A stretch of 64,000 bases of DNA from Leifsonia sp. EB41 (GTDB lineage Bacteria; Actinomycetota; Actinomycetes; Actinomycetales; Microbacteriaceae), in the NCBI RefSeq assembly GCF_041262565.1, contig NZ_JBGCCJ010000001.1:806001-870000 (forward strand). The letters run 5' to 3'. This document shows positions 14,431 through 24,371 of the stretch, piece after piece. Each line of letters begins with the position of its first letter. Positions within the stretch are counted from its first letter, which is position 1. Position numbers and translations under genes: made by a program. A model generated the notes under the pieces. It did no database searches. It was not told the origin of the DNA and saw only the letters and a list, made by a program, of their open reading frames with translations.

Positions 14431-16589
14431 CGGAGATTCCTGTCTGTTGTGGTGACGGTCCCTGCCGCGGCGTGCTCGCCGAGGGGTGCGGGGGCCGATT
14501 CTGTCGGCTCTGGGATGTCCGCCGGGGTCGGCGGGACGTTCGGTGTGCTGGATGCGTCGTCCACTTCTGGCGCGTCGACGACGGCCACGAGTTGGTCGAG
14601 TTTCACGAGGTCGCCCGGCGCGACCTTGACGGTCACGGTGCCCGCGATGGGGGCGAGGAGGCGGTGCTCCATCTTCATGGCCTCCACGACCGCAACCGTG
14701 TCGCCGGCCGCGACCTCCGCACCGGACGCGATCGGCACGGCCACGACGGTGCCCGGCATGGGCGAGCGGACCTCGGGGTGCGCGGCCGCCTCGCCCCGCT
14801 CCCGGGCGGCGAGCGCCGCGGCCAGCCGCTCGGCGGGCGTGCGCAGCCGCAGGGCACGCGAGCGGCCCCCGTGTGCGAGCCAGACGGTGCCGCCGTCGCG
14901 GGCCGCGTCGAAGCGGGTGACCACTCCGTCGAGGTCGAGCACGACGGAGTCCGGCTCGCCGTCCGCACCGGGCTGCACGGCGATCCGGGCGGTGTGCTCG
15001 TACACCTCGTCGTCGGGCCCGGCGACGGTCACGCGGTCGCCGTCCACCTGCACTGTCGTCGCGTCCACGTCGTACCGGACCGGCCGCGCCGAGCCGAGCC
15101 GCCAGCCACTGGGCGCGCCCCACAGCGCGCCGACGCCGCCCGGGGTCGCGGTCTCCCGCTGCAGGTGCGCCAGCAGCGCCGCCGCAGCGAGCTCGGCGGC
15201 GGAGGCCGGAACCGGCTCCAGCGCGGAGAAGCGCCGGTCGATCAGCGTGGTGTCCATGCTGCCCGCGCGGACGTCCTCGTCGGCCAGGAGGTCGCGCACC
15301 CAGGCGATGTTGGTCACCAGGCCCAGCACGGCGGTGCCGGCGAGGGCGCGGTCGAGCCGGGCCAACGCGCCCGCACGGTCGGGCGCCCAGGCGATGACCT
15401 TCGCGAGCATCGGGTCGTAGTCGGTGACGACGCGCATCCCCGCCTCGAGGCCGCTGTCCACGCGAATGCCCTCGCCGGCCGGCTCGCGCAGCGCGAGCAC
15501 CGCGCCGTCGCCGGGCAGGAAGTCGCGCTCCGGGTTCTCCGCATACACCCGCGCCTCGACGGCGTGGCCGGAGAGCCGGATGTCGTCCTGCACGAAGCCC
15601 AGCGGCTCCCCCGCCGCGACCCGCAGCTGCCACTCCACCAGGTCGACGCCCGTCACCAGCTCGGTGACGGGGTGCTCGACCTGCAGGCGGGTGTTCATCT
15701 CCATGAAGAAGAACTCGTCCGGTCGCTCGGCGGAGACCAGGAACTCGACCGTTCCGGCTCCGACGTAGCCGACGCTCGCCGCCACCCGGCAGGCGGCCTC
15801 GCCGATCCGGGAGCGCGTCGCCGCGTCGAGCAGCGGCGACGGCGCCTCTTCGACCACCTTCTGGTGGCGGCGCTGCAGGGAGCATTCGCGCTCGCCGAGG
15901 TGGACCACCGCGCCGTGACGGTCGGCGATGATCTGCACCTCGATGTGCCGGGGCGACTCCACCAGCCGCTCCAGGAAGAGCGTGTCGTCGCCGAAGGCCG
16001 CGGCCGCGACGCGACGGGCCGCGCGCAGCGCCTCCGGGAGGTCGGCGGCGACGTGCACCGCCTGCATCCCCTTGCCGCCGCCGCCCGCGGAGGGCTTGAC
16101 CAGCACGGGGTAGCCGATGCGCTCGGCCGCCGCGACGAGCTCGTCGTCGCCGAGGCCGGGTTCCGCGATGCCGGGGATGGTCGGCACGCCGGAGCGGCCG
16201 ACCTCCTGCTTGGCCGAGATCTTGTCGCCCATGACCTCCAGCGCATGCACGCCGGGGCCCACGAACACGATGCCGGCGGCCTCGCAGGCGTCGGCGAGCG
16301 CGGCGTTCTCGGAGAGGAAGCCGTAGCCGGGGTGCACCGCCGCGGCGCCCGTGCGGCGCGCGGCGTCGACGATCGCCTCGACGGAGAGGTAGCTCTCCCG
16401 CGCCGGAGCGGGCCCGATGCGGACCGCCGTGTCCGCGAGCCGCACGTGCGGGGCGTCTCGGTCGGCGTCGCTGAAGACGGCCACCGAGCGGATGCCGAGC
16501 CGGCGCAGCGTGCGGATGACGCGGCACGCGATCTCGCCGCGGTTCGCCACGAGCACGGACTCGAACGGAATGGAGGAGTAGTCGGTCAT
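14427..16589 (-). CDS. accA: Acyl-CoA carboxylase alpha subunit (biotin carboxylase + BCCP)
   Basis: A 720-residue fused biotin carboxylase and biotin carboxyl carrier protein. The order is N-terminal ANRGEIACR, the ATP-grasp glycine loop GGGGKGMQ, catalytic [14 protein letters not shown] near residue 290, and the biotinylation motif EAMKMEH with Lys at about 639. Roughly 45 Pro/Ala-rich residues follow the carrier domain and look disordered. With the beta subunit it would carboxylate 3-methylcrotonyl-CoA (or another acyl-CoA). ATG 16589 begins 5 nt after the accD stop. The organism probably has other AccA-type subunits elsewhere, so the symbol denotes family, not the acetyl-CoA enzyme. Confidence 0.92.
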   Translation of the reverse strand: MTDYSSIPFESVLVANRGEIACRVIRTLRRLGIRSVAVFSDADRDAPHVRLADTAVRIGPAPARESYLSVEAIVDAARRTGAAAVHPGYGFLSENAALADACEAAGIVFVGPGVHALEVMGDKISAKQEVGRSGVPTIPGIAEPGLGDDELVAAAERIGYPVLVKPSAGGGGKGMQAVHVAADLPEALRAARRVAAAAFGDDTLFLERLVESPRHIEVQIIADRHGAVVHLGERECSLQRRHQKVVEEAPSPLLDAATRSRIGEAACRVAASVGYVGAGTVEFLVSAERPDEFFFMEMNTRLQVEHPVTELVTGVDLVEWQLRVAAGEPLGFVQDDIRLSGHAVEARVYAENPERDFLPGDGAVLALREPAGEGIRVDSGLEAGMRVVTDYDPMLAKVIAWAPDRAGALARLDRALAGTAVLGLVTNIAWVRDLLADEDVRAGSMDTTLIDRRFSALEPVPASAAELAAAALLAHLQRETATPGGVGALWGAPSGWRLGSARPVRYDVDATTVQVDGDRVTVAGPDDEVYEHTARIAVQPGADGEPDSVVLDLDGVVTRFDAARDGGTVWLAHGGRSRALRLRTPAERLAAALAARERGEAAAHPEVRSPMPGTVVAVPIASGAEVAAGDTVAVVEAMKMEHRLLAPIAGTVTVKVAPGDLVKLDQLVAVVDAPEVDDASSTPNVPPTPADIPEPTESAPAPLGEHAAAGTVTTTDRNLR

Positions 16590-16594
16590 CGTCG

Positions 16595-18214
16595 TCACAT
16601 CCGGAAGAGGCCGAAGGCCGTGTCGGGCAGCGGGGCGCGGGAGCAGACGTCGAGCGCCAGCCCCAGCACGGTGCGGGTGTCCGCGGGGTCGATCACGCCG
16701 TCGTCCCACAGCCGGGCGGTCGAGTAGTAGGGGTTGCCCTGGTCCTCGTACTGCGCGGTGATCGGCGCCCGGAAGGCCGCCTCGTCCTCGGCGCTCCACT
16801 CCTCGCCGCGGGCGTCGAGCTGGTCGCGCTTGACGGTGGCGAGCACGCTGGCCGCCTGCTGGCCGCCCATCACGGAGATTCGCGAGGCCGGCCACATCCA
16901 GAGGAACCGCGGCGAGTAGGCCCGCCCGCACATCGAGTAGTTGCCCGCGCCGAAGGAGCCGCCGATCACGACGGTGAGCTTGGGCACCCGGGTGGTGGCG
17001 ACCGCGGTCACCATCTTGGCGCCGTTCTTGGCGATGCCGCCCGCCTCGTAGTCGCGGCCGACCATGAAGCCGGAGATGTTCTGCAGGAACACCAGCGGGA
17101 TCCCGCGCTGGTCGCACAACTCGATGAAGTGCGCGCCCTTGAGCGCGGACTCGCTGAACAGCACGCCGTTGTTGGCGACGATCCCGACCGGGTGGCCGTG
17201 GATGTGGGCGAAGCCGGTCACCAGCGTGGTGCCGTAGTCCGGCTTGAACTCGCTGAACTCCCCCGCGTCCACCAGCCGGGCGATGACCTCGTGCACGTCG
17301 TAGGGCGCCTGCACGTCGACGGGGACGACGCTGTAGAGCTCCTCCTGGTCGGCGATGGCGGCGCGCGTGGCCAGCACCTCCCATGCCGGCGCGGCGGGCT
17401 GCGGGAGGGTGGCGACGATCTCGCGGACGATCCCGAGCGCGTGCTCGTCGTCCTCCGCCAGGTGGTCGACCACGCCGGAGGTGCGGGCGTGGAGGTCGCC
17501 GCCGCCGAGCTCCTCCGCCGTCACGATCTCGCCGATGGCGGCCTTCACCAGCGGAGGGCCGCCGAGGAAGATGGTGCCCTGGTTGCGGACGATGACCGTC
17601 TCGTCGCTCATGGCCGGGACGTATGCGCCGCCGGCGGTGCAGGAGCCGAGCACCGCGGCGATCTGCGGGATCTTCGCCGCCGAGAGCCGGGACTGGTTGT
17701 AGAAGATGCGGCCGAAGTGGTCGCGATCGGGGAAGACCTCGTCCTGCATCGGCAGGAAGGCGCCGCCCGAGTCGACCAGGTAGACGCAGGGGAGGCGGTT
17801 CTCAAACGCGATCTCCTGCGCGCGCAGGTGCTTCTTGACGGTCATCGGGTAGTAGGTGCCGCCCTTCACCGTCGCGTCGTTGCAGACGATCATGACGTGG
17901 CGGCCCTCGACGAGGCCGATGCCGGCGATGACGCCCGCCGCCGGGCTCTCGTCGCCGTACATCCCGGTCGCGGCCAGCGGGGCGATCTCGAGGAAGGGGC
18001 TGCCCTCGTCGAGCAGCGCGTCGATGCGGTCGCGCGGCAGAAGTTTGCCCCGGGCGACGTGGCGCTCGCGAGCGCGCTCGGGGCCGCCTGCCGCGGCGAC
18101 GGCGAGGCGCTCGCGGAGGTCGGCCACCAGCGCGCGCTGGGCGGCATCGTTCCCCGCCAGCGCGCTCGCGCCCGCGGTGGTGCTCTGGTCGGGCATCGTG
18201 CTCAGGGCAGGCAT
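16595..18214 (-). CDS. accD: Acyl-CoA carboxylase beta subunit (carboxyltransferase)
   Basis: A 539-residue carboxyltransferase subunit. Its long [22 protein letters not shown] segment and the C-terminal [22 protein letters not shown] oxyanion region match methylcrotonyl-CoA carboxylase beta rather than propionyl-CoA carboxylase. First gene of the operon. I chose ATG 18214 (GGGAG 5 nt upstream); ATG 18196 is an alternative. A frame open to 18253 would start inside the operator dyad and is unlikely. Two TetR-type dyads sit directly upstream, so the operon is probably repressed by the divergent TetR protein. Position and type match M. tuberculosis accD1. Confidence 0.92.
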   Translation of the reverse strand: MPALSTMPDQSTTAGASALAGNDAAQRALVADLRERLAVAAAGGPERARERHVARGKLLPRDRIDALLDEGSPFLEIAPLAATGMYGDESPAAGVIAGIGLVEGRHVMIVCNDATVKGGTYYPMTVKKHLRAQEIAFENRLPCVYLVDSGGAFLPMQDEVFPDRDHFGRIFYNQSRLSAAKIPQIAAVLGSCTAGGAYVPAMSDETVIVRNQGTIFLGGPPLVKAAIGEIVTAEELGGGDLHARTSGVVDHLAEDDEHALGIVREIVATLPQPAAPAWEVLATRAAIADQEELYSVVPVDVQAPYDVHEVIARLVDAGEFSEFKPDYGTTLVTGFAHIHGHPVGIVANNGVLFSESALKGAHFIELCDQRGIPLVFLQNISGFMVGRDYEAGGIAKNGAKMVTAVATTRVPKLTVVIGGSFGAGNYSMCGRAYSPRFLWMWPASRISVMGGQQAASVLATVKRDQLDARGEEWSAEDEAAFRAPITAQYEDQGNPYYSTARLWDDGVIDPADTRTVLGLALDVCSRAPLPDTAFGLFRM

Positions 18215-18239
18215 CGTGCTCCCGTGTCCTCGTCGACAT

Positions 18240-18259
18240 GAGTTAGTGGTCACTAACTC
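18240..18259. promoter_or_regulatory. Operator dyad 1 of the acyl-CoA operon
   Basis: GAGTTAGTGGTCACTAACTC: 9-bp perfect arms around a 2-bp centre, in the gap between divergent accD and TetR genes. Confidence 0.8.
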
Positions 18260-18266
18260 GAATTTA

Positions 18267-18284
18267 GGTTAGTGTTCATTAACC
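18267..18284. promoter_or_regulatory. Operator dyad 2 of the acyl-CoA operon
   Basis: GGTTAGTGTTCATTAACC: same core as dyad 1 (GTTAGTG..CA.TAAC) with one mismatch between the arms. Its centre lies 26 bp from that of dyad 1. Two sites of one TetR regulator covering both promoters is the simplest reading. Confidence 0.75.
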
Positions 18285-18320
18285 CGAATGTCCAGCCCGC
18301 ACCTGGGAGTCCTAGAGAGA

Positions 18321-18944
18321 ATGACCGAGACCGTACCGGCCGACCCGCTCGCGCGGCCGACCCAGCGCAGTCAGGCGAAAGCCGACCGGCGCGCCGCGCT
18401 CCTGGAGGCCGCGGCAGGCAAGTTCGCCGAGCGGGGCTTCAACGGCGTCTCGATCGAAGACCTGGGCGCCGCCGCCGGAGTCAGCGGCCCGGCCGTCTAC
18501 CGGCACTTCGCGTCCAAGCAGGCCGTGCTCGCCGCCCTCCTGGTCGGCGTCAGCGAGACCCTCCTCGACGGCGGCGCCGCGGTCGAGCGGGAGGCCGCCG
18601 ACCCCGCAGGCGCGCTGCGCGGGCTGATCGCATTCCACGTGCACTTCGCGCTGACCGAGGCCGACACCATCCGCGTGCAGGACCGCGACCTCGACGCCCT
18701 CGCCCCGGAGGACCGCCGAGCGGTCCGCACCCTGCAGCGCCGCTACATCGAGCTGTGGATGCGCGTGCTCGGCGAGCTGCACCCGTCGCTCGCCGCCGAC
18801 GAGCTGCGCGTGCGCGTGCAGGCGACCTTCGGACTGATCAACTCCACACCGCACTCCGCACGCGCCGGAGCCGCGCACACGACCGACGCCTCGGTGCGCC
18901 CTGTGCTCGAACGGATGGCCTGGGCGGCGCTGACCTCGCGGTGA
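18321..18944 (+). CDS. TetR-family regulator of the acyl-CoA operon
   Basis: A 207-residue TetR-type repressor. The helix-turn-helix at about residues 34-55 reads VSIEDLGAAAGVSGPAVYRHF, followed by ASKQAVL. It is divergent from accD, with two GTTAGTG-type dyads in between, so it is the likely regulator of the carboxylase operon. The ligand would be an acyl-CoA intermediate (inference). A TetR gene, Rv2506, has the same place in the M. tuberculosis cluster. ATG 18321 was chosen; ATG 18288 is also in frame and cannot be excluded because neither has a strong Shine-Dalgarno. Confidence 0.9.
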   Translation: MTETVPADPLARPTQRSQAKADRRAALLEAAAGKFAERGFNGVSIEDLGAAAGVSGPAVYRHFASKQAVLAALLVGVSETLLDGGAAVEREAADPAGALRGLIAFHVHFALTEADTIRVQDRDLDALAPEDRRAVRTLQRRYIELWMRVLGELHPSLAADELRVRVQATFGLINSTPHSARAGAAHTTDASVRPVLERMAWAALTSR

Positions 18945-19045
18945 CCTCCCGACCGCCCGAACCGCCTCTTCGGTACGACACCCGCGTGGGCTAGAGTCCG
19001 AACACGCGCCGGGCCACGCCCCCGGCGGATTCGACGGGAGGCGAC

Positions 19046-21664
19046 GTGGGCGACGACACTCCCCGGCTGAGGCTGCACCATCGGGTGCTGCGGACGCTCG
19101 GAGTCACCCTCGCCGTACTGCTCGTCCTCGTCCTCCTCGCCGGCGGCCTCGCGGTGTGGACGGTCACCCTCTCGTTCCCGCAGACCTCCGGCTCGCTGCA
19201 GGTCCACGGCCTGAGCGCTCCGGTGACCGTGACGCGCGACTCCGCCGGCGTCCCGCAGATCACCGCGCGCACCGCCGACGACCTGTTCCGCGCGCAGGGC
19301 TACGTGCACGCGCAGGACCGGTTCTGGGAGATGGACTTCCGCCGCCACGTCACCGCCGGCCGGCTCTCCGAGCTGTTCGGAGCGAGCCAGATCCCCACGG
19401 ACACCTTCATCCGAACGCTGGGCTGGCGGGACGTCGCCGAGCAGGAGGTGAAGCAGCTCGACAAGACGTCGCTGCGCTACTACCAGGACTACGCCGACGG
19501 CGTGAACGCCTACCTGAACACGCACTCCGGCCCGCAGCTGTCGCTGGAGTACGCCATCCTCGGCATCCAGAACCCGGACTACCACCCGGAGCAGTGGACG
19601 CCGGCCGACTCGATCGCCTGGCTCAAGGCGATGGCCTGGGATCTCCGCTCCAACCTGGAGGACGAGATCGACCGGGCGCTGCTGGCCACCAAGCTGACGC
19701 CCCAGCAGATCGCCGAGCTGCACCCCGCCTACGACTACAGCGCGCACCCGACGATCACGGCGCTCGGCGGCGGCACTCCCGCCACGATGACCCCGGACGC
19801 CGCCCCGGCCGGCTCGACGGCGTCGGCCTCCGCCGCGGCAGGCGACGCGGACGCGACGGCCGCGCTCGCCGGCGTGCCCACCGCCCAGTACCAGAACCGG
19901 CTGGAGCAGGCGGCCTCGAGCCTCGATTCCCTGCCGACCCTCATGGGGCCGGCCGGCGACGACATCGGCTCGAACTCGTGGGTCGTCTCCGGAGCACACA
20001 CCGCGACCGGGAAGCCCTTGCTCGCCAACGACCCGCACCTCGGCGCGGTGATGCCCTCGGTCTGGTACCAGGTCGGCCTGCGCTGCGCGGTCGTCGACGC
20101 CCAGTGCCCGTTCGACGTCGCCGGGTTCAGCTTCTCCGGGCTCCCCGGCGTGATCATCGGCCACAACGACCGCATCGCGTGGGGGTTCACCAACCTCGGG
20201 CCGGACGTGGCCGACCTCTATGTCGAGAAGGTCACCGGGAACACCTACGAGTACGACGGCGCGCAGGTGCCGCTGACCATCCGGCACGAGACGATCGCCG
20301 TCGCGGGAGGCCCCGCCGTGCGGATCACCGTCCGCTCGACCAGGCACGGCCCGATCATCACCGACCTCAGCGACGGCTACGGCGTGATCGCGAAGGACCA
20401 GGCCGGGAAGCTCGGCGTCCCTGCGCAGGAGTTCCAGCTCTCCCTGGAGTGGACCGCGCTCACCCCCGGGCCGACCGCCGGGGCGATCTTCGCGTTCGAC
20501 ATCGCCCACGACTGGGCGAGCTTCCGGGCCGCCGCGGCGTCGTTCCAGGTGCCGTCGCAAAACCTCCTCTACGCCGACGTGGACGGCAACATCGGCTACC
20601 AGGCGCCCGGTCTCATCCCGGTGCGCGCGAAAGGCGACGGGACCGTCCCGGTTCCCGGCTGGACCAGCGCGTACGGCTGGGTCGGGACGATCCCCTACGA
20701 CCAGCTCCCGAGCGTGCTGAACCCGCCGAGCGGGTACATCGTGACGGCCAACAACGCCGCCGTCGGCCCGCAGTTCCCCGCGATGATCACGCAGGACTGG
20801 GACGCCGGCTACCGCGCGAACCAGATCCAGCTCCGCCTCACGAAGCTGCTGAACGCGGGGCACAAGGTGACGTCGGAGGACATGTCCACCATCCAGGCCG
20901 ACACTTACGACGCCAACGCGGCCACGCTCACTCCCCTGCTCATCGCGATCGGCGCTAAGGCCGACCCGACCTCCGGGGTCGCCAAGGGCGCTGCGCTGCT
21001 GCGCGGCTGGAACTACCACGACGACGGCGACAGCGCCGCCGCGGCCTACTTCGCGGTGTTCTGGAAGAACCTGCTGGCCGACGCGTTCGGCCGCAAGCTC
21101 CCGTCCGACGCGCCCCCGACCGGAGGCGACCGCTGGTTCCAGGTCGTCCAGGCGCTCGTGAAGCAGCCGGACTCGGCGTGGTGGGCGGACAGCCGGCTCG
21201 GCACGCTCGACCGGGACGACATGATCGAGTACGCGGCGAACCAGGCCTGGAAGGAGACCCAGAGCACCCTCGGCGGCGACCCGAAGAGCTGGCGGTGGGA
21301 CCGCCTGCACACCCTGGAGCTCACCAACGCGTCGTTCGGGTCGTCCGGAGTCGCACCGATCGAGTGGCTGTTCAACCGCGGGCCGTACCCGGTGAGCGGC
21401 GGGTCGAGCGTCGTGGACGCGACCGGCTGGGACGCCTCCGACGGCTACCAGGTCGACCGGGCGCCGTCGATGCGGATGGTGGTCGACCTCGCCGACTTCG
21501 ACCGCAGCACCTGGATCAACCTCACCGGCGCATCAGGGCACGCGTTCGACTCCCACTACGCCGACCAGGCGCGCCTCTGGGCGGTCGGCCAGACCCGCCC
21601 CTGGCCGTTCTCACCGAAGGCCACGCGCACCGCCGCGACCCAAACCCTCACCCTCACCCCCTGA
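19046..21664 (+). CDS. Penicillin-acylase-family (S45) N-terminal nucleophile hydrolase
   Basis: An 872-residue membrane-anchored precursor. An N-terminal hydrophobic segment lies at about residues 17-40. The alpha region includes RDSAGVPQITA and QGYVHAQDRFWEMD, typical of penicillin amidases. The autocatalytic nucleophile is Ser309 in IGSNSWVVSG, where the mature beta chain would begin, and LLANDPHLG follows. A low-complexity Ala/Thr stretch near residues 250-275 is probably the excised linker. The physiological substrate may be acyl-homoserine lactones, N-acyl amino acids or beta-lactams; sequence does not decide. GTG 19046 follows GGGAGG. A TAGAGT (18992-18997) upstream is a candidate -10. 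Confidence 0.92.
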   Translation: MGDDTPRLRLHHRVLRTLGVTLAVLLVLVLLAGGLAVWTVTLSFPQTSGSLQVHGLSAPVTVTRDSAGVPQITARTADDLFRAQGYVHAQDRFWEMDFRRHVTAGRLSELFGASQIPTDTFIRTLGWRDVAEQEVKQLDKTSLRYYQDYADGVNAYLNTHSGPQLSLEYAILGIQNPDYHPEQWTPADSIAWLKAMAWDLRSNLEDEIDRALLATKLTPQQIAELHPAYDYSAHPTITALGGGTPATMTPDAAPAGSTASASAAAGDADATAALAGVPTAQYQNRLEQAASSLDSLPTLMGPAGDDIGSNSWVVSGAHTATGKPLLANDPHLGAVMPSVWYQVGLRCAVVDAQCPFDVAGFSFSGLPGVIIGHNDRIAWGFTNLGPDVADLYVEKVTGNTYEYDGAQVPLTIRHETIAVAGGPAVRITVRSTRHGPIITDLSDGYGVIAKDQAGKLGVPAQEFQLSLEWTALTPGPTAGAIFAFDIAHDWASFRAAAASFQVPSQNLLYADVDGNIGYQAPGLIPVRAKGDGTVPVPGWTSAYGWVGTIPYDQLPSVLNPPSGYIVTANNAAVGPQFPAMITQDWDAGYRANQIQLRLTKLLNAGHKVTSEDMSTIQADTYDANAATLTPLLIAIGAKADPTSGVAKGAALLRGWNYHDDGDSAAAAYFAVFWKNLLADAFGRKLPSDAPPTGGDRWFQVVQALVKQPDSAWWADSRLGTLDRDDMIEYAANQAWKETQSTLGGDPKSWRWDRLHTLELTNASFGSSGVAPIEWLFNRGPYPVSGGSSVVDATGWDASDGYQVDRAPSMRMVVDLADFDRSTWINLTGASGHAFDSHYADQARLWAVGQTRPWPFSPKATRTAATQTLTLTP

Positions 21665-21672
21665 AAAGCATC

Positions 21673-21727
21673 GAGGGGCACGTTGTTGTCGCTTTTCGGC
21701 GCGAAAAGTGACAACAACGTGCCCCTC
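21673..21727. repeat. Long intergenic palindrome, copy 1
   Basis: 25-bp arms with a single mismatch around a 5-nt loop; the outer arm starts GAGGGGCACGTTGTTGTC. It lies between two convergent genes, where it can terminate transcription from both sides. A second copy is at 60321-60381 with the same outer arm sequence, so it is also a dispersed repeat family. Confidence 0.9.
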
Positions 21728-21746
21728 GGTGGATGGGGGTGCGCGG

Positions 21747-23108
21747 TCAGCGGGCGGTGGGCCAGTTGCGCTCGGCGTCACCGACGTAGAGCTGCTGCGG
21801 GCGGCCGATCTTGGTGCTCGGGTCCTGCGTCATCTCGCGCCAGTGGGCGATCCAGCCCGGGAGGCGGCCGATCGCGAACAGGACGGTGAACATCCGGGTC
21901 GGGAAGCCCATCGCCTTGTAGATCACGCCGGTGTAGAAGTCCACGTTCGGGTAGAGGCGGCGGTCGACGAAGTACTGGTCGGCGAGCGCGACCTCCTCGA
22001 GCTCCTTCGCGATGTCGAGCAGCGGGTCGTGCACGCCGAGGGCGGCGAGCACCTCGTCGGCCGACTGCTTCACGAGCCGGGCGCGCGGGTCGAAGTTCTT
22101 GTAGACGCGGTGCCCGAAGCCCATCAGCTTGACGCCGGACTCCTTGTTCTTGACCCGCTCGACGAACTTCTGGACACTCTCGCCGGAGTCGCGGATGTCC
22201 GCGAGCATCTGCAGGACGGCCTCGTTCGCGCCGCCGTGCAGCGGACCGTAGAGTGCGTTGATGCCGGCCGAGACCGAGGCGAACAGGTTCGCTTGCGTGG
22301 AGCCGACCAGGCGGACGGTCGAGGTGGAGGCGTTCTGCTCGTGGTCCTCGTGCAGGATCAGCAGGCGCTCCAGCGCCCGCGAGAGAACCGGGTTCACCTC
22401 GTACGGCTCGGCCATGGTGCCGAAGTTGAGCCGCAGGAAGTTGTCCACGAAGCTCAGCGAGTTGTCCGGGTAGATGAACGCCTGGCCGATGCTCTTCTTG
22501 TGCGCGTACGCCGCGATCACGGGCAGCTTGGCGAGCAGGCGGATGGTCGAGAGCTCCACCTGCTCCGGGTCGCTGACGCTGAGCGAGTCCTGGTAGAAGG
22601 TCGACAGCGCCGAGACGGCGCTGGAGAGCACCGACATCGGGTGCGCGTCGTGCGGCAGCGCGCTGAAGAAGCGGCGGAGGTCCTCGTGCAGCAGGGTGTG
22701 GCGGCGGATGCGCTCGTCGAAGTCGGCGAGCTCGGCCGGCGTCGGCAGCTCGCCGTGGATGAGCAGCCAGGCGACCTCGAGGAACGTCGAGTTCTCGGCG
22801 ACCTGCTCGATCGGGTAGCCGCGGTAGCGCAGGATTCCCGCATCGCCGTCGATGTAGGTGATCGCCGAGCGCGTGGCGGCGGTGTTGACGAAGCCGTAGT
22901 CCAGGCTGGTGAGCCCGGTCTGCTTGGTCAGGCTGGAGAGGTCGATGCTCGACGCGCCCTGCGTGCTCGGCAGGATCGGGAACTCCGCGACGCCGCCGGG
23001 GTAGCTCAGCCGGGCGGTGGCCGCGTCCTGGGCGGGTCCGCGCTGCTCCGCCTGCGGCTGCGCGGCAGTCCGATCGGTGCCGGCCTGCTCGGTGCCGAGT
23101 CCGCTCAC
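21747..23108 (-). CDS. gltA: Citrate synthase
   Basis: Condenses acetyl-CoA and oxaloacetate; TCA-cycle entry, cytosolic. The protein is 453 residues. The catalytic histidines are in GPLHGGANEAV and GFGHRVYKNFDPRA, and the catalytic Asp is in NVDFYTGVIY. The N-terminal 35 residues are Gln/Ala-rich before the citrate-synthase domain begins at ARLSYPGG. GTG 23108 is supported by AGGAGG 4-5 nt upstream; an open frame continues far upstream but lacks family similarity. It is convergent with the penicillin-acylase-like gene, with the long palindrome between them. Confidence 0.95.
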   Translation of the reverse strand: MSGLGTEQAGTDRTAAQPQAEQRGPAQDAATARLSYPGGVAEFPILPSTQGASSIDLSSLTKQTGLTSLDYGFVNTAATRSAITYIDGDAGILRYRGYPIEQVAENSTFLEVAWLLIHGELPTPAELADFDERIRRHTLLHEDLRRFFSALPHDAHPMSVLSSAVSALSTFYQDSLSVSDPEQVELSTIRLLAKLPVIAAYAHKKSIGQAFIYPDNSLSFVDNFLRLNFGTMAEPYEVNPVLSRALERLLILHEDHEQNASTSTVRLVGSTQANLFASVSAGINALYGPLHGGANEAVLQMLADIRDSGESVQKFVERVKNKESGVKLMGFGHRVYKNFDPRARLVKQSADEVLAALGVHDPLLDIAKELEEVALADQYFVDRRLYPNVDFYTGVIYKAMGFPTRMFTVLFAIGRLPGWIAHWREMTQDPSTKIGRPQQLYVGDAERNWPTAR

Positions 23109-23236
23109 AACGCCTCCTGAGTGGTTTGGGGATGCTTCGCGTGCCGATCGTGTCGACGACGCAGTGAAGCCGTGCTCGTACAGCCTAGCCAACCCACACG
23201 ACAACTGTCGCATCGGGCAAAGGCTGCGGAGACCCT

Positions 23237-24370
23237 TTAGAGGGTGTCTCCAAAGGCGCGCAACCGGGAGGCCGCGGCGGCGATCCGCTCGTCCGTGGCT
23301 GTGAGCGACAGGCGCACATGCTCCGCATTGTGGTCGCCGTAGAATACGCCGGGACCGGCCAGGATGCCGAGGTCCGCGAGCCGGCCGATGCTCTCCCAGG
23401 CGTCGCGTCCCTCGGTCGCCCAGAGGTAGAGCCCGGCCTCGCTGCGGTCGATGCGGAAGCCCGCGGCCTCCAGCGCGGGCTTCAGCAGCGCGCGCCGCGC
23501 CCGGTAGCGCTCGCGCTGCTCCGCGACGTGCGCGTCGTCGCCGAGCGCGACGACCATCGCGGCCTGCAGCGGCGACGGCAGCATGAGCCCGGCGTGCTTG
23601 CGCACCGTGGTGAGGCGCGCGATCAGAGCGCGGTCGCCCGCGACGAACGCGGCCCGGTAGCCGGCGAGGTTGGACTGCTTGCTCAGCGAGTAGACGGCGA
23701 GCACGCCGCTGCGGTCGTCGCCGATCACGCGCGGGTCGAGCACGCTGGGGGTCGGTGCGACATCCCACGGCGCGTCCCAGCCGAGCTCGGCGTAGCACTC
23801 GTCACCCGCGACGACCGCGCCCAGCTCGCGGGCCCGAGTCACGGCCGCCCGCAGCTCCTCCACCGACAGCACGCGGCCGTCCGGGTTGCCCGGGCTGTTC
23901 AGCCAGACCAGCCGGGTGTTCTCCGGCCACTCGGCGGGATCGTCGCTCGCCACGGCCTCCGCGCCGGCGAACGCGGCGCCGATCGCGTACGTCGGGTACG
24001 CGGCGCGGGGGTGCACGACGGCATCCCCCTCACCGAGGCCGAGGAAGAAGGGCAGGAAGGCGACGAGCTCCTTGGAGCCGATGGTCGGGAGGACGTCCTC
24101 CGGCGCGAGGCCGGGCACGCCGCGGCGACGCTCGAACCACGCGGCGATCGCCTCGCGCAGCGCCGGCGTGCCGACGGTCTGCGGGTAGGCGTGCGCGTCC
24201 GTCGCGTGCGCGAGCGCGTCGCGGATCAGCGCGGGGGTCGGGTCGACCGGCGAGCCGATCGAGAGGTCCACTATCCCGGAGGCGTCGCCGAAGGGTTCGG
24301 CTGCTCGGGCGCGCGCCGCGTACGGCGCCATCAGATCCCAGGGGTATTCGGGCAGCTCCCCGAGCGCCAC
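23237..24370 (-). CDS. dapC: Succinyldiaminopimelate transaminase
   Basis: PLP-dependent class I/II aminotransferase, 377 residues. In actinobacteria, the gene directly after fdxA is dapC, which makes N-succinyl-LL-diaminopimelate in the lysine pathway. Visible are WLNSPGNPDGRV (substrate/PLP Asn), GDECYAELGW (PLP Asp/Tyr), and the Schiff-base Lys in YSLSKQSNLAGYR. GTG 24370 follows the fdxA stop after a single base. The window therefore holds three lysine-pathway genes (dapA, dapB, dapC) at two places. Confidence 0.92.
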   Translation of the reverse strand: MALGELPEYPWDLMAPYAARARAAEPFGDASGIVDLSIGSPVDPTPALIRDALAHATDAHAYPQTVGTPALREAIAAWFERRRGVPGLAPEDVLPTIGSKELVAFLPFFLGLGEGDAVVHPRAAYPTYAIGAAFAGAEAVASDDPAEWPENTRLVWLNSPGNPDGRVLSVEELRAAVTRARELGAVVAGDECYAELGWDAPWDVAPTPSVLDPRVIGDDRSGVLAVYSLSKQSNLAGYRAAFVAGDRALIARLTTVRKHAGLMLPSPLQAAMVVALGDDAHVAEQRERYRARRALLKPALEAAGFRIDRSEAGLYLWATEGRDAWESIGRLADLGILAGPGVFYGDHNAEHVRLSLTATDERIAAAASRLRAFGDTL

Positions 24371-24371
24371 G

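Noticed and set aside
12433-15420. A 995-residue forward open frame antisense to accA, ACAD and scoA
   Set aside because: High GC keeps antisense frames open; composition is Arg/Gly/Val-rich without motifs, and the reverse genes have clear catalytic residues.
19046-21664. Part of an antibiotic biosynthetic cluster (penicillin acylase)
   Set aside because: No biosynthetic genes are nearby; the neighbours are citrate synthase and the TetR/acyl-CoA operon.
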